A stretch of DNA of 64,000 bases from Hexactinellida sp. DTS-2022 (GCA_028753945.1 JAPNXP010000002.1:10726001-10790000), one strand, 5' to 3'. Numbered from the stretch's first letter, positions 11,130 to 23,125 are shown. Numbers and translations: made by a program. The notes: a model not told the origin generated them from the letters alone.

Positions 11130-12970
11130 CACCTGGTTATAACCAGGGTCAGAAGAGAGAATTACGCAGGAAATCTTCTAGATTCCGCTTTCTTTAGAGG
11201 AAAATTAGTTAAATCCTCGAAAAATCAAGACTTGTTTGTAATAACGAAGAATAAAGTAGATGACAAATTCAAAGCGGTACATGACAACTCTGGTCATCAA
11301 TGCTCTCGATACTCTTACAAAATTGCCAAAGATCGCTACTTTTGGCCCTGTATGCAGAAAGATATCACGCTCTATGTACAAACCTGCGCATGTTGTTTAA
11401 AGAATCAACCAAGCTTAAAAAGTCCAACAAATCCTCTACAGCCTCTACTTGTCATCACCAAAGTATGGTTCCGTGTTGGTATGGACCTTACAGGCCCGCT
11501 TGTTGAATCGAATGGGTTTAAATACATTTTAACAGTGGTCGATAACTTCATCAGATGGATTGAGACCCGCCCTCTTCGTAAGAAGGAAGCAAAGGAAGTC
11601 GCCAGAGGTCTATTCTCTATCTATTGCAGACAAGGCGCGCCAGTACAAATAATAAGTGACAATGGTACTGAATTTACAAACAAACTGCACAAAGCTTTAC
11701 ACGAAGCATATAATTGCAAACTGATATTTTCAACACCGTGCCACCATCAAACAAATGGACTGGTTGAATCATCCCATAAAGCTTTGAAACGATCGCTTAT
11801 CAAAACTTTGCATGGTAAAAAAGAGAAATGGTGTGATTATTTGGAAGAGATAACATTTTCCCTCAACATAAGACCTCGAGAAACAACTCAGTTCTCTGCG
11901 TTTGAACTGATGCACGGTTCTCGTAATCCCAGACTCCCAATCCAAGCGGAGTATCTTGCAACTCTGTATCCTAATGCTGGAGAATTCATCTTGGGAGAAT
12001 TAGCAAGAGATGAAGAAATCCTCGAGCTAGTTAACTCTACAGAAGAAGTCCAAATGAAACACCAAGATATTGCTGGTAAATCTCTCACTCACTCCAAAGT
12101 ACTAATGAAAAAGCAGCATGACAAAAGATTGAACCCTGGTGCTTTAAGGTTAAATTACGGCAGATTCATGCAAAAAAACACATAGATTTCGTTTGGAAGT
12201 TAGGTGTTTGATTCTCACATATATGATAGAAGACACTATAGCTATATCGAAACTGAAAACGAAATCTGATTATATTTTATAAATTTTAATTTATGGGGAA
12301 TGCAGTTTTATTGTAATACAAAAGTCCCATAGGGGGATTTGTTCAGACTCAACCAGATAACTGTGGGGATTGCAAGATCAATATTACCTAAAGACATATT
12401 TTGTGTGATCTAACATAGAGATCATCGTTATGGGCGGTTGGTGAGTGGTTTAGAATTTTGATAAAATGTATATAAAAAATATTGCGACCTTTTGAAACCA
12501 AAAAATGGATAAAAAGGTCATCATTTTATGAGAAATTTGAGAAAATGTTTGAAAAAAATAATTCCAAGTCATAATTCAAAAATGTAAACCGTCTACCAAC
12601 TCCGCACGCTTATAATCTTTAAATATTGATTCTAATAACAAACATTGATGGCCGCATTGCCAAATTACCCCATAATATCGACCAACACTTTTGGAATTCG
12701 CCCTATGGGAGATTTGTATTAGCCAAATTTTGAAACTGACAAAAAATAAAAGTATAATAGATAGGGACATTTTCTTTTTGTTTTATTGCTTTGTATCGTA
12801 TAGGTATCTATTTCTCTCAATTACAGATTAATACAAGAACTTTCATTAGCGTGGGGTAATTTAACCTTAAGGAAATTCAAAAAAGGAGATGAGGTGATCA
12901 TAGAAAATATTTATCAGAAAAAAGGGAGGGAAGCTAGATGATAAATGGCTTGGTCCTTATCTTGTGGATA
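11130..12970 (+). pseudogene. Integrase (DX57DX35E, HHCC zinc-binding and GPY/F-like module), GINGER- or Ty3/gypsy-like
   Basis: The long frame opens at about 11232 (TTG). Frameshifted upstream sequence (YPPGYNQGQKRELRR near 11130) matches the region that usually precedes the zinc-binding domain. Within the frame: H17 and H22 with C52 and C55 as the HHCC finger; catalytic D85 (VGMDLTGPL), D143 (IISDNGTEF) and E179 (NGLVESSHK), giving the DX35E spacing of retroviral-type integrases. After a 719-bp MITE (12148-12866) the frame resumes with KKGDEVIIENIYQKKG and, in a shifted frame, WLGPYLVDKVN, a GPY/F-like module. The family inserts element DNA into the chromosome. No reverse transcriptase lies upstream, which favours a GINGER-type DNA transposon over a gypsy element, but a truncated gypsy is possible. 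It is dead as read because of the MITE and a stop after GREAR. Confidence 0.8.
12148..12866 (+). mobile_element. 719-bp TTAA MITE, copy 2 (inside the integrase gene)
   Basis: It starts GGTTAAATTACGGCAGATTC and ends GGGGTAATTTAACC. TTAA stands on both sides (12144-12147 and 12867-12870). Removing the element and one TTAA rejoins the integrase frame across the codons for Leu-Arg-Lys-Phe, so the insertion was precise and later than the host gene. Confidence 0.95.
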
Positions 12971-13344
12971 AAGTTAATCCTACAAACCTCCATGTCTAGA
13001 GAAACAAATCAATTCAGCGTGTCAAAAAATCTAAAGCAAAACTCTGGAAAAAACAATCATTTAAAAGTAAATCTACTGGCAAACGATTACGTTTAGATAA
13101 ACGTTTAGATAACGATTCCGAAAACATAACTATCCCTGACTCAGACGAAGATAGTCTGATTGTATCTCAAACAACACTCTATACACCATTGACACATTCC
13201 AAAATAAGTAGAGAGGAAGTTCCAGAGGTACTTGGTACATATAAGAGTAAAATTATCAACTCCATCAAAAATTCAGAGCCAATATCCCAGCTCAACTCTG
13301 AACTCCATAGCAGACTTCACCTTTCTTTTGGAGAATACTTAATT

Positions 13345-14474
13345 GGAGACTAGATAATTACCCTCCACAAAGCAGCCCTGATGGTGAACTGATAGATTTT
13401 GACACCACTCTGGAAATTTCTGACATACTGATGAAATATTATTTAGAGAGTAATGAGATCAAGATCCCAGAATATCAATATACATCGCAAGAGTTTGAGT
13501 TTGCCACAAAATGGGATACCAATAGTATTAATTACACATCCAAAGTATTGCTGCCAGTAGTCAAAGAACTTCTTGCGACACTCTTCAGTTCAGTAGTGCC
13601 TTCTAAATCTAAATCGCCGCAACAATTATCTACATCACACAACTCACAAGTTTCTGTTGAGGATATTTGTGTGACTTGGGGTGGCCATTATGATGGAGTA
13701 GAGTTAGTTAACACGTGCTCAATTGACAATTTCATTACCTTGCTAAGTTTACATCAAGCGGAAATTTTAGCAGCTTTTGCTCAAACGGGCGAATTTCCAA
13801 ATTCTACTCTCCAATTTATCTTTTCTATGATCCAAGAGAGGAATTTTGACAAGTTGAGGTTGTGGGCTGCTTCTAAGCTAGGAATACCCATAATCGACTG
13901 TAAATGCGATATGTTGAGCTATGAAGGGAAGATGGTTCAATTATTCCAAGAAAACCATTTTTGTCAGGACATTTACAGGATAGTTATCGAATGCTGGAGT
14001 TGCTGTTATCAATCTGATAAAAAGATCAACTTGACATCAGTGCTGACATTTATAACTAATTGACAGACTTCAATTGATCACCAGATCATTGCAAGATTTA
14101 ATTGTTTGAAGTGTAGGGATCTGAATGCAAACATTGAGTATGTGTCTAGAGAATTTTCGAAAATACCCCCACTAATGATTCTCGAGATTGGTCATCTTAA
14201 TACTTGCGTCATTAATGAAAGAATAATTGAACACGTAATTAGGATTCCTCACAAAGATAATATGTTAGAGTACACCCTCCTCGCTTACACAATGCACATT
14301 GGACTACACTTCTATATGAGGATAAAATATCAAGAGGCATGGTATACATATGATGGGATGGAGAGGCCAAAGATTAAGAAATGGGAAAGTTTGGCCAGCA
14401 CTACCTCCCATGGTCGGATAAATTGCATATTTTATCTGCTGACCGACGTAATTGGCAATTGCTCAAACAACTAG
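13345..14474 (+). pseudogene. USP-like (C19-type) cysteine protease module, transposon-associated
   Basis: The frame from about 13345 runs through the ATG at 13431 to 14474, interrupted only by a TGA at 14061-14063. The part after it (QTSIDHQIIARF and on) is in the same frame. Seen in the sequence: NTCSIDNFITLL about 96 residues after the ATG, resembling the Cys box of ubiquitin-specific proteases (NTCYxN); a CLKC pair at about residues 226-229 counted from the ATG; and, near the end, YTLLAYTMHIGLHFYMRI and WYTYDGM, resembling the His box. The length (about 350 codons) fits a USP-like catalytic domain. A lysine-rich, acidic linker follows the integrase at 13020-13340. Same strand and close spacing suggest that integrase and protease belong to one element. 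I assign the family by motif only; its substrate is unknown. Confidence 0.55.
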
Positions 14475-14574
14475 TTATATTTCGACTTAGATAATATTTG
14501 GGCAATATTATTAGAACGTAGTATCCTCTCTATTTTACTACTTTCGTAAATACGTACTATATTATGAAGTTTTT

Positions 14575-14750
14575 GGTACAATCGAAATCTGTTTTTTTTT
14601 CCTTCCAGGGTTATTTGCCTCCTTGCTTATCTTTGTTTCTTCATAACCTCATAGCACAGTCTAATGTCAAATACGGGGTTTTTTGCATATCGGGTTTTTT
14701 TGCCTCTTTTTCTATGCATTTAGGGGGGAAAAAAAACCGATTTCGAATGT
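14575..14750. mobile_element. Small inverted-repeat element with CGAAATCGG and poly-T/poly-A ends
   Basis: The left end is TCGAAATCTG plus a T run and CC. The right end is GGGGAAAAAAAACCGATTTCGA. The same ends and the block TGCATTTAGG occur in inverted-repeat form at 26466-26576, so they are one family. Confidence 0.6.
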
Positions 14751-14764
14751 TCTGCCAAGTATAG

Positions 14765-16100
14765 TAAAATCAGTTCTTTTTTTGTTCTTTAGTTAGCTTC
14801 TTGAACACCTCGGGAATAGGTTCCCACAAAGTTCGATGTCCCTTACCTTTGAGCGCTTTCCGATTTTGAATTGAGATGCTAATCGACTTGTAAGAAGATT
14901 GTTGCATCGTCTGAGAATGTAGGAGTCAGAGATTTGATCATCTTCAATACTGGTTGATAATGATGTTGGAAATTTGAAATGTAGAGAGCAAAGTCGGAGC
15001 TATTCGAGCTACTTGGTCTGATAAGAGACCAGCGGACTTGAGAGACTATGCTATTGCATGCTGTGCTTATAGACTTTGTTGGCTACATAAATATCCGTCT
15101 GGAGTGGTGCTGAAGCGGCTATAAGTTCGGTATCAGTTCCCCACTGTACCAGTTGTTAAATGAACTTCGAGCTAAGGTGTACAGCTGGAGAAGTGGTTAA
15201 TATCTGCTCGAAGTACCAGCCGATAATGTCCTTTCTGTCAGCCAGCCAGGGAAGGCTCCAAGGGGGCGCCAGGGGGCTCCATGGCGCCCCCTAGGGGGCG
15301 CCAATATTTCAATTAATTCACGAGTGTGAAGTTGGCTTAGTATTCGACCAGGGTCACTTCAGTCACATATTTAACTCACTTTTCGTGATCAGATTTGAAT
15401 AAATTTACTATCATTGGAGAGAGGAGATACGGAGGTTTACTGTAATATGATTTATTATAAAAGAATTTGTTTTCAGTTGGCTATTTTTATCATACAATTT
15501 AGGGTTGGTAATTCATAAAAAATCACTATCTCAAAATTTGTTTACAATTCTGAAAATTTGCAATCATACTTTGGAGAAATGGAGGTTTATGTGATTTAAT
15601 TTTTGTTGAAAATTTCCCAAAATAATTTGAGTTATAAACATTCAAACTTTAATTTTGGAAAATGAGTGGAAGTATAATTTTGGAAAGTACATTGAGTAGG
15701 GTTAGTTCAAAGTCAATTCCTATCCAATATCAACCTGAATCTAATTTATTTTAATATCATTCGTTAGAGGAGACACGGAGGTTTACCTCAATGCCATTAG
15801 ATTCTCGAATATTCCCTTTATAACAGATAAATAACTCCTTTTAAAATGGCGTAAATCTCTGTCTTTATAGTTTTATCTTTACAAACTTTGAGCTCAATTT
15901 TCCGAGATAAAATTGAACCAGAATCGATTCAAACTTTACAGGTACTTTCTCTGATATATTATTATTCTATCCCCAGAAAAAAAAACAGGTGTCGCTAGTC
16001 ATATCTTTCAGAATCTTTTAATTTCCCCAAATGTTTCAATTTAAATCTCATTATTTTAGCTAAGCCTATCTATATTTCATCATAACATCAATATTAGTTA
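14765..16100. other. AT-rich DNA with a GC palindrome and GGAGACACGGAGGTTTAC motifs
   Basis: No gene recognised. At 15241-15305 a short GC-rich patch contains GGGGGCGCC in both orientations. The motif GGAGAYACGGAGGTTTAC recurs near 15424 and 15773, with a diverged copy near 15580, suggesting an old repeat of about 180 bases. Confidence 0.4.
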
Positions 16101-16106
16101 TATTGT

Positions 16107-16584
16107 TGCAGTCCAATTGCGTTTCAACGCCAAACGCGTTTGGCGTGTTTATATACGCCATTCGCGTTTCTAATATTATATTTTTTTTATTTGTTGTTAT
16201 TTAATTAATGCTCATTAGATTATTTACAAACAGAGTATCTAATTAATATTAAAATATCTGTTCTACAATATTTACTGTTAATTTTAATCTCTGTACTAAA
16301 ATAATACCATTCCGACTTATACTAAATATTTAAAACCATTGTGAATTAAAACAATTCACGTTCAAAACTAAGTAATTGAACAATATGTACCTCGCCTTAG
16401 AGGGAAATATAATTCCGAATAATTCAAAATTATTTGTATTGTTGAACAACATTTGAATTAAATAACAGCAAATAAAAGAAATATAATGTTAGAAACGCGA
16501 ATGGCGTATATAAACACGCCAAACGCGTTTGGCTGAATTAAAATGCGCCAAACGCGTTTGGCGTTGAAACGCACTTGGACTGCA
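16107..16584. mobile_element. Palindrome-ended TIR element
   Basis: The ends are TGCAGTCCAATTGCGTTTCA and, inverted, TGCAGTCCAAGTGCGTTTCA. Each end carries the perfect 20-base palindrome ACGCCAAACGCGTTTGGCGT: once on the left, and on the right once in full plus a second near-copy. Both then continue with GTGTTTATATACGCCATTCG. The inverted repeats total about 75-105 bases. I could not define a target duplication. It has no coding capacity. Confidence 0.85.
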
Positions 16585-17344
16585 CCACTATCATTTATAC
16601 TATCTAAGTAATGTAACACAATTCATTCGCTTCTCTTAGTTCCCATTGTAGTATTGAGTTTCAACTAATAATAGCAAATTGTAATTGCAACTATATAACT
16701 AAGACATCAGATGATTGGAATGCAAACAGAATCAGTAAACAATGAATTATTCTGGTTGTAATAATGGTAGTGATAATTATATAATTAGTATTAACAAATG
16801 CAAGAAGAATGGCATCCACAATGTGTGCTTGTATCAATTCCCACTGCTTTTTGGATTGATCTTACTTATCCAATTCCAAGAAGAGAGAATGGCATCCAGG
16901 TATCTCATTAAAATAATGTGTGTTTACCGTGGAGTCTCCGAATAACGGACACGTTGGGGACATGGCATTTGTTTGTTCTTTGGACTCTGGAGATGTCCAC
17001 TTCTCGGAGACGGCTGAAGTATTAATTACATGCATGGTAAATTCATTCCGTTCCAGGAGGTTTGTCCGTTTTAAATGTGTTGTCCGCTCCTCGGAGTTTC
17101 CGTTTTGGGAGACTACTGTATATCAATTCCGACTGCTTTGGGATAGATCAATTCCTTTTTGTATTTGCCTTCTTATAAAGAAATATAGGATAAATCTTTA
17201 TACAAATATTTATAAATCATCCACATGTACATTTAAGAATATAACTTACCACTTTATAACTGTTGTCATGAGCAGCTTTGGGACCTTTATGTATCAAGCT
17301 GCCACCATTGACAGCTCAAGTGGTCCAAGTGGTGTCGCCACCAC

Positions 17345-17405
17345 ACTAGGGTTTCGGCCCTCCATAGGCCTCATCAGGAGGACGGTCCAGTCCTCTCCCC
17401 TGGTA
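17345..17405 (-). ncRNA. Hammerhead ribozyme core, type III-like arrangement
   Basis: On the minus strand the conserved core CTGATGA (plus 17377-17371) and GAAA (17355-17352) are separated by a stem II GGCC/GGCC with loop TATGGAG. Before CTGATGA, a 6-bp stem I GAGGAC/GTCCTC closes the loop TGGACC. After GAAA, CCCT can pair with AGGG upstream of stem I as stem III. Everything fits a hammerhead except the base that should be U at position 16.1 (plus 17397), which is G, so the cleavage triplet reads GGA instead of NUH. It may therefore be a decayed ribozyme. It lies in a GC-rich island (about 17275-17580) without a protein gene. Hammerheads are known in Penelope-like elements and retrozymes; the parent element here is unidentified. 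Confidence 0.6.
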
Positions 17406-17579
17406 CGCACACTAAGACCGCAGTGTCCTACCTCGTCCAGATGGTACTTCTTCCATCGTCGCGACACACCTAGGCCTGCTCTCTCTCGCTGTCTACACAG
17501 TTCCAACATCACCTAGTCCTCCTGGGAGTGACTGACCATAAGCTCTCGCCGAGCACACACCGATATGTCACACTGTCCA

Positions 17580-18556
17580 ACATAAAAGTTGTTGAAAATC
17601 TTTACTATTTAAGTAGAGAAGGTGGCTGTAGACATGAGAATCGCAATTTTTGCGCAATAAGAGCCAGAAATAATTTTTTTCTACTTTGCTTCTATTGATG
17701 TAATTAATAGGACCACTTCTAAACCTGGATAACATTCCGCATAAGACTAATAAAGGGAATCCTTTGATTTTCTAATTACGTATATAGTTTTCATTAATTA
17801 ATATCTACGACTACGAGGTAATCAGTGAATTCATTAAGGCTCGAGTATCAAGTTGAAAATGAAATTCCATTAAATGTTTTATTAATTTTTTATTGCAGAT
17901 TTTGCATACTCCATATGGCCATAGTATTCACTGGAAGTTTAAAGAATAAAGTCCGAAATTTAAATTCGAAACGATGTATTGAAAAATCTACCGGATCGAA
18001 AATAAAACCACTGAAACTACAATCAAAATAGTTATTTAAATGTATTCCTAGTTCAACTTTTATATTTATCTTGCGTGATGTCAGCACCAATTAGGTAAAT
18101 GGTGTCCTTAAATGATGGAGCATCCTCATTATTAAAATGAAACTTGACTTTATTATGATTTAGAGCGTTTACGTCTAGTAGCTTTTGAAATATTATTATT
18201 TTAGCAGTTTGGATACAAGACTTGAAGTAATCCATGGTTAAATGCCGTGAACAGTCTTTAGTTACGTAGTATGTGTATGAATCTATATAATATTAGATTG
18301 GGAAATCAATTAAAACTATAGTATCAATAAACCTATCTATTGTAATCGTTCAATATAATAATTTTCTTCGGAATTTTTGGTTATAAATGTATTTTCCGCC
18401 GCTTTTGGCCCAAATTCCATCTTTTTTGACAAATTAAATGTTTTAAAGTTTTGAATAAAAGTTATTTTCGAAAAATTTTCCACTAAAATATTGCTTTATT
18501 TGTATAGTAACTAGATACCAATTTCTTAGTTTCTAACTTTATAGATCCCCGAGTTA
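17580..18556. other. AT-rich DNA without recognised genes
   Basis: Several short open frames overlap on both strands near 17825-18235, as expected from chance in AT-rich DNA. None shows a domain. Confidence 0.4.
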
Positions 18557-18558
18557 TA

Positions 18559-18819
18559 CCGTATTTATTCGAATAGTAGCCTAGGCGATTATTGTTTTTT
18601 TATGCCATTTTCTGACCAATAATTTTTGTGACTTTTCGAGAATATCACTTGTTGATTCAATTTATTTAGTATAGTCGGTTGATAATCGTATTGCGACTAA
18701 TATTAGATAAAGAAATTTACTCAGGGTACCGGTAGTAAATTTATATTTGCTAATTTTGGGGGGCTATTATTGGAGGTAGGCGATTATTCGAATAGGGGCT
18801 ACTATTGGAGTATATACGG
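18559..18819. mobile_element. 261-bp TA-flanked MITE, copy 1
   Basis: The termini are CCGTATTTATTCGAATAGTA and, inverted, CCGTATATACTCCAATAGTA. TA flanks both sides (18557-18558 and 18820-18821), as for Tc1/mariner-type insertions. An inverted copy is at 37280-37538 and a fragment at 3281-3360. Confidence 0.9.
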
Positions 18820-18821
18820 TA

Positions 18822-19895
18822 TATTGTTGAAGATGAAAAGTTTGTCAAAATAATTTTGAGAAAATGAAGAACAAAAATAATGTAAGAAAAAGTTAAACAA
18901 AGGGGTATTACAGGTAATGTTGCTAAGTATAATCAATCTTCGCTATTATGTAGAAATAAATTAGAAATGATTCCTTGCAAGTATTACAATCATTTAAAAA
19001 AAAATTAATATAATTTTATATTTCCGAATTTTTTAAAAATACTACTTGGAGGTAGCGTAAAGCAATCAACTATACTTTTGATACACTATCTATCCAATTC
19101 CGAGAGGAAATTGGATTAGGACATTTTTTAACCTTTTTGAAGTCACCAAAGGTCAAAGTCGCCGTCAACATGTACAAAAGAAATTACGCGGTAATTTCCG
19201 AAAAGTGTCCTCTGTATAACTCGCATATCTCAAAAAGAATAAATCGGAGAGAAAAAAACCATTCCTCAAAAATGATCCTTATCAGTCGTTGTTAAAATTT
19301 CGCCTTGTCGATTTTCAACTTTAATCCAAAGTTATAGAGTTAATAATTATTTAATGCTAAAATTCTGATAATATCGAGTCATTATTTTAAAATCTATAGA
19401 AAAAAAGAATAAAATCGATATCGAAAATTCTGTGTGGCGAAATCCCTTTTACTGATAGAGTAGAATTAAAATTGCACTATAATAGAACTTGCGCCAAACA
19501 GAGTAAATAGCTAAAATTTATATTGACTAGTATGGATTCACTATTACGCTATTTTAAACTATCAATATCTAGTTCTAATTTTCATTTTAGAGAATTGTGA
19601 TAATACTGTTATTTGAACTAACTGAAGAGTAATGTCTAAAAACGCAATAAAAATTGTGGGTTATCGGGTGTCGAAAATTTGAAATTCTATCTCCTTAATA
19701 TTCATTTATACAAGTCCGCTTTCTTTTGGGACCCCCGCTGGAAAGGGAATTAGATCAAATTAGCAGTGAGAATTGAACGAAATTCATCAGAAAGTTCATT
19801 CCAGCATTGTTTCCAACTACTATGTACATGTACCATTTATAAGTATAGAATCTTTCAATTCGAATTTGCTGTATGTCCAAAATTATCAAAAAGAA
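18822..19895. other. AT-rich DNA without recognised genes
   Basis: Nothing recognised: no repeat boundaries and no coding signal. Confidence 0.4.
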
Positions 19896-19897
19896 TT

Positions 19898-19968
19898 TCA
19901 CTACAGGGATTCGAACCCATAACCTCAAGCATACATTCTCCATATGCTTTCCACCATGCCGTTGATAC
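19898..19968 (-). ncRNA. tRNA-like sequence (tRNA pseudogene or SINE head)
   Basis: On the minus strand a perfect B box GGTTCGAATCC follows an A-box-like CGGCATGGTGG at roughly the right distance. A GCATAT/GTATGC anticodon-like stem lies between them. The 5' and 3' ends do not pair into an acceptor stem, so it is not a working tRNA. A tRNA-derived SINE head or a decayed tRNA gene is more likely. Confidence 0.4.
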
Positions 19969-20389
19969 ATCATTTTATTAATATATAATCTGATATTAGT
20001 ATTAATATGCACTATAAATAACCATCAAGGTACATAAATGTGAGGAATGTTCACATAATCACCGATGTCATAAAAAATGGGGACACTAATAATGCATTTT
20101 TACCAAAAACAGTATAGATTTTGGAAAATTTGCACTTCCAACAGAATACCAGGGTATTTTTGCATGTTATTTCGCAATAATCACCAGTTCAATTTTTAAA
20201 GTTTTATACCGCAAAATATGGCGGCATGCATCCTTAATTGGATTTAAATTATCATCAAGTGGCACATGTGCCACCTGTTCCCATCTCTACCATAGTGGCA
20301 AATTTGGAAAAGTGGAATATAGTGGCACAGGATGATAAATTTTAACCAAATCAAAAAGGGATTGAATTGAAAGCTTCTACAATTGTTAA

Positions 20390-21108
20390 GGTTAAATTAC
20401 GGCAGATTTACCCAAAAAAACACATGAATTTAGTTTTGAAGGTGGGAGTTTGAATTTCACATATATGATGGAAGATATTATAGCTATATCGAAACTGAAA
20501 ACGAAATCTAATTATCATCTATAAATTCGAAATTATTGGGCTTGCAGTATTATGCTAATACAAAAGTCCCATAGGGGGATTTTTTCAGACTCCACCTGAT
20601 AAGTGTGTGGTTTGCAAGTTCATTATTTGCTAAAGACCTGTACTGTTGATCTATCAGATAGATCATCGTTATGGGCGGTTGGTGAGTGGTTTAGAATTTT
20701 GATAAGATCTAAATAAAAAATATTGCGACCTTTTGAAACCAAAAAATGAATAAAAAGGTAATCTTTTCAGGCGAAATTTTATAAAATGCTTGATAAAAAA
20801 AATTCCAAGTCATAATTCAAAAATGTAAACCGTCTACCTACTCCGTACGCTTATAATCTTTAAATATTGATTCTGATGACAAACATTGATAATCGCATTG
20901 CCAAATTACCGCATAATATAGACCACCACTTTTGGAAATCGCCCTATGGGAGATTTGTATTAGCCAAATTTTGAAACCGACAAAAAATAAAAAGTATAAT
21001 AGATAGGAACATTTTCTTTTTGGTTTATTGATTTGTATCGTATAGGTATATATTTCTCACAATTACAGATTAATACAAGAACTTTCATTCACGTGGGGTA
21101 ATTTAACC
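20390..21108 (+). mobile_element. 719-bp TTAA MITE, copy 3
   Basis: It is full length with intact GGTTAAATTACGGCAG and GGGGTAATTTAACC ends, and TTAA on both sides (20386-20389 and 21109-21112). Inside, CTAATACAAAAGTCCCATAG near 20553 and an inverted partner near 20935-20965 can form a long-range hairpin. Confidence 0.95.
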
Positions 21109-21260
21109 TTAATTCGAATGCGCAGAATACGAATTTGTAATCGAAATATCAATATATCATGTAATTTGAAAACACTATCTTCCATTGTTCAACCTACTAT
21201 AGTACTATTTTCAATGGGAAGATGTTGGGTGGTCGAATACTTTTATCCGGGTACTGTAAT

Positions 21261-21383
21261 CAGATTTCGTTTTCAGTTTGGATATAGCTATAGTGTCTTC
21301 TATCATAAATGTGAAAATCAAACACCTAACTTCAAAACGAAATTTATGTGTTTTTTTGCATGAATCTGCCGTAATTTAACGGA
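21261..21383 (-). mobile_element. Truncated end of the 719-bp MITE family
   Basis: This reverse-orientation copy holds only the first 110-120 bases of the family, ending CTGCCGTAATTTAAC. Confidence 0.85.
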
Positions 21384-21389
21384 ATTCTA

Positions 21390-22865
21390 TATAGCGAATT
21401 GATAATTCAGTACTGAACATGTCTATAGATTCTCTGATTACTTCATAGTAACCACAGAGTAGTGCCAGAAGTGATATTACTAGGAATTTATTCATTCAAG
21501 TGCTTATTGAATTGTTTTGTCTAGGTATGGATTCTTTTGGAATGCAGTTATGAGCGTCTATTCAATATAACATAGATACTGCCATGGATTTACTTAGTTT
21601 ATAATTGTTCTAGAATGTTCTCTAGTTGTATTCAGCTATATTAATGCATAATCTAACGATTCAGTGACAGAGAAGTTTGATTTTAGACTTCCATGTGCCG
21701 AATATCAAGGGACAGTGTCAGTATTGCGGATTTGTGAACATTTATTTTATTTTTAAGACACTTTATATTATATTTATTGAAGTTTGGTTTTTTTGGCTTA
21801 TCGAATTAATGCGAAAATACATGTTAGTGACATAGAAATTGTATAAAAATTTTGAGCTCTTAACCGATCTTAATTTCGTCAAAATCTGTGGCAATATCTC
21901 CCTAACACCGGCATTTATATCATATTGAGAAAAAGGCCGTGAAGAATCCCAACACGTTTAAATTTACGAAGTAGTATATTATAACTATACCATCTAACTT
22001 AAAATGGATAATTGATGTTACTAGGAAGTTAGAACTAAGGTCTAGCGTAATATTTAATTTCCAACTTTATGGTCACATCACTGAAATGACACCACCATAT
22101 ATGGGCATGCGAATTTATAGAAGAGTGACCATTTGGTTACTAGTCTCATTTGTTCTTCCAATGAGTTTGTAGTGGGATATTGATGTGAATAGTTGGTTAG
22201 ATCTAAGCTCTAGAGTTTATACTTTCGTTGATATAAATTTTGTTGTGTCATCAAAATTGGGCACATTTCATGCCCATATACGGATCATTTTGAAAACGGT
22301 GCATGTTGTGGTCACAAAATGTATTATGAACGGATAGGAAGTCGGATATTGCGAGCATTTTGAGAGGTATATAAATATTCTAGCTGCTCGGGTGTCTTAG
22401 AAAAAAAATGGACCAGAAAACGTACCCTCGAATGCGATTATAGGCCATAAGTGTTTAAATTTTCACTTTTTGCGAATTTCTTTTTATCAATTGTTGTTTA
22501 TTTTCGTCAGTGATTGCTAGGATAGAGTAATGGAACCACCAATCTTTCCATTGTTGAGGAATATAATAAAGAGAATCGTTCAAAGTGGAGAAACCAGTGA
22601 TCCGCTGTACAAAATAGCTTATAACTCTGAAAATACGGGTGGACGAGACTCAAAACCATATACAAACATTAGTTATGGTCCTTCGGGAGTGTTTGGTACC
22701 AAAAAAAAAAAAGGGTTATGATGTCTTTTGGAGCGAAATTTCTGATTTTCCCTTTAGAGAACACCGTTAACCTTAAACAAGGACTATAAAAATAATTAAA
22801 CTACTTTTCCTAAGAAATATAAGTGAGATAGAGTATAGCTGTCAATGCAAATATTATTAATATTG
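21390..22865. other. AT-rich DNA with an old dispersed repeat
   Basis: The block beginning GGAAGTTAGAACTAA at 22025 and running to about 22270 resembles, with heavy divergence, 29778-30020 (GGAAGTTAGAACTAA, CCATATATGG, GTCATCAAAA in the same order). The short frame at 22530-22721 shows no domain. Confidence 0.4.
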
Positions 22866-22870
22866 CTATA

Positions 22871-23125
22871 CAGAAGAACCCCGCATATCGGGGCATGCGC
22901 GTATCGGGGCACCCCTCGTATCGGGGCCAGGGTCCGCGAGAGGGGGGGACTCTGGTCCAAATTACCAGGGCCCGGGTTACCGGGGACATAAGGGGGCCCG
23001 TCCCGATAGCAAAGCGTCGGAGATTCAGCATTAATTGTGTTGAGGCTTGGGAATATGCGAGCCTAATGGTAGTGATGGGCCCGAGACCCGAATTCAATAT
23101 ATGTCTAGAAAAAATGAGGCCTTAG
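22871..23125. mobile_element. pogo-like terminus (CAGAAGAACCCCGCATATCG)
   Basis: A TA dinucleotide precedes CAGAAGAACCCCGCATATCG, a variant of the terminus at 43054. It is followed by repeated TATCGGGGC and a GC-rich stretch to about 23000. The opposite end was not found, so the element is partial. Confidence 0.6.

Noticed and set aside
16920-17516. 198-codon plus-strand frame over 16.9-17.5 kb
   Set aside because: It has no domain, crosses the hammerhead-bearing island and AT-rich DNA without a change in style, and is best explained by chance.
19898-19968. Functional serine tRNA
   Set aside because: The B box is perfect and a GGAGAAT loop can be drawn, but the acceptor ends do not pair and the loop lacks U33. 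Kept only as tRNA-like.
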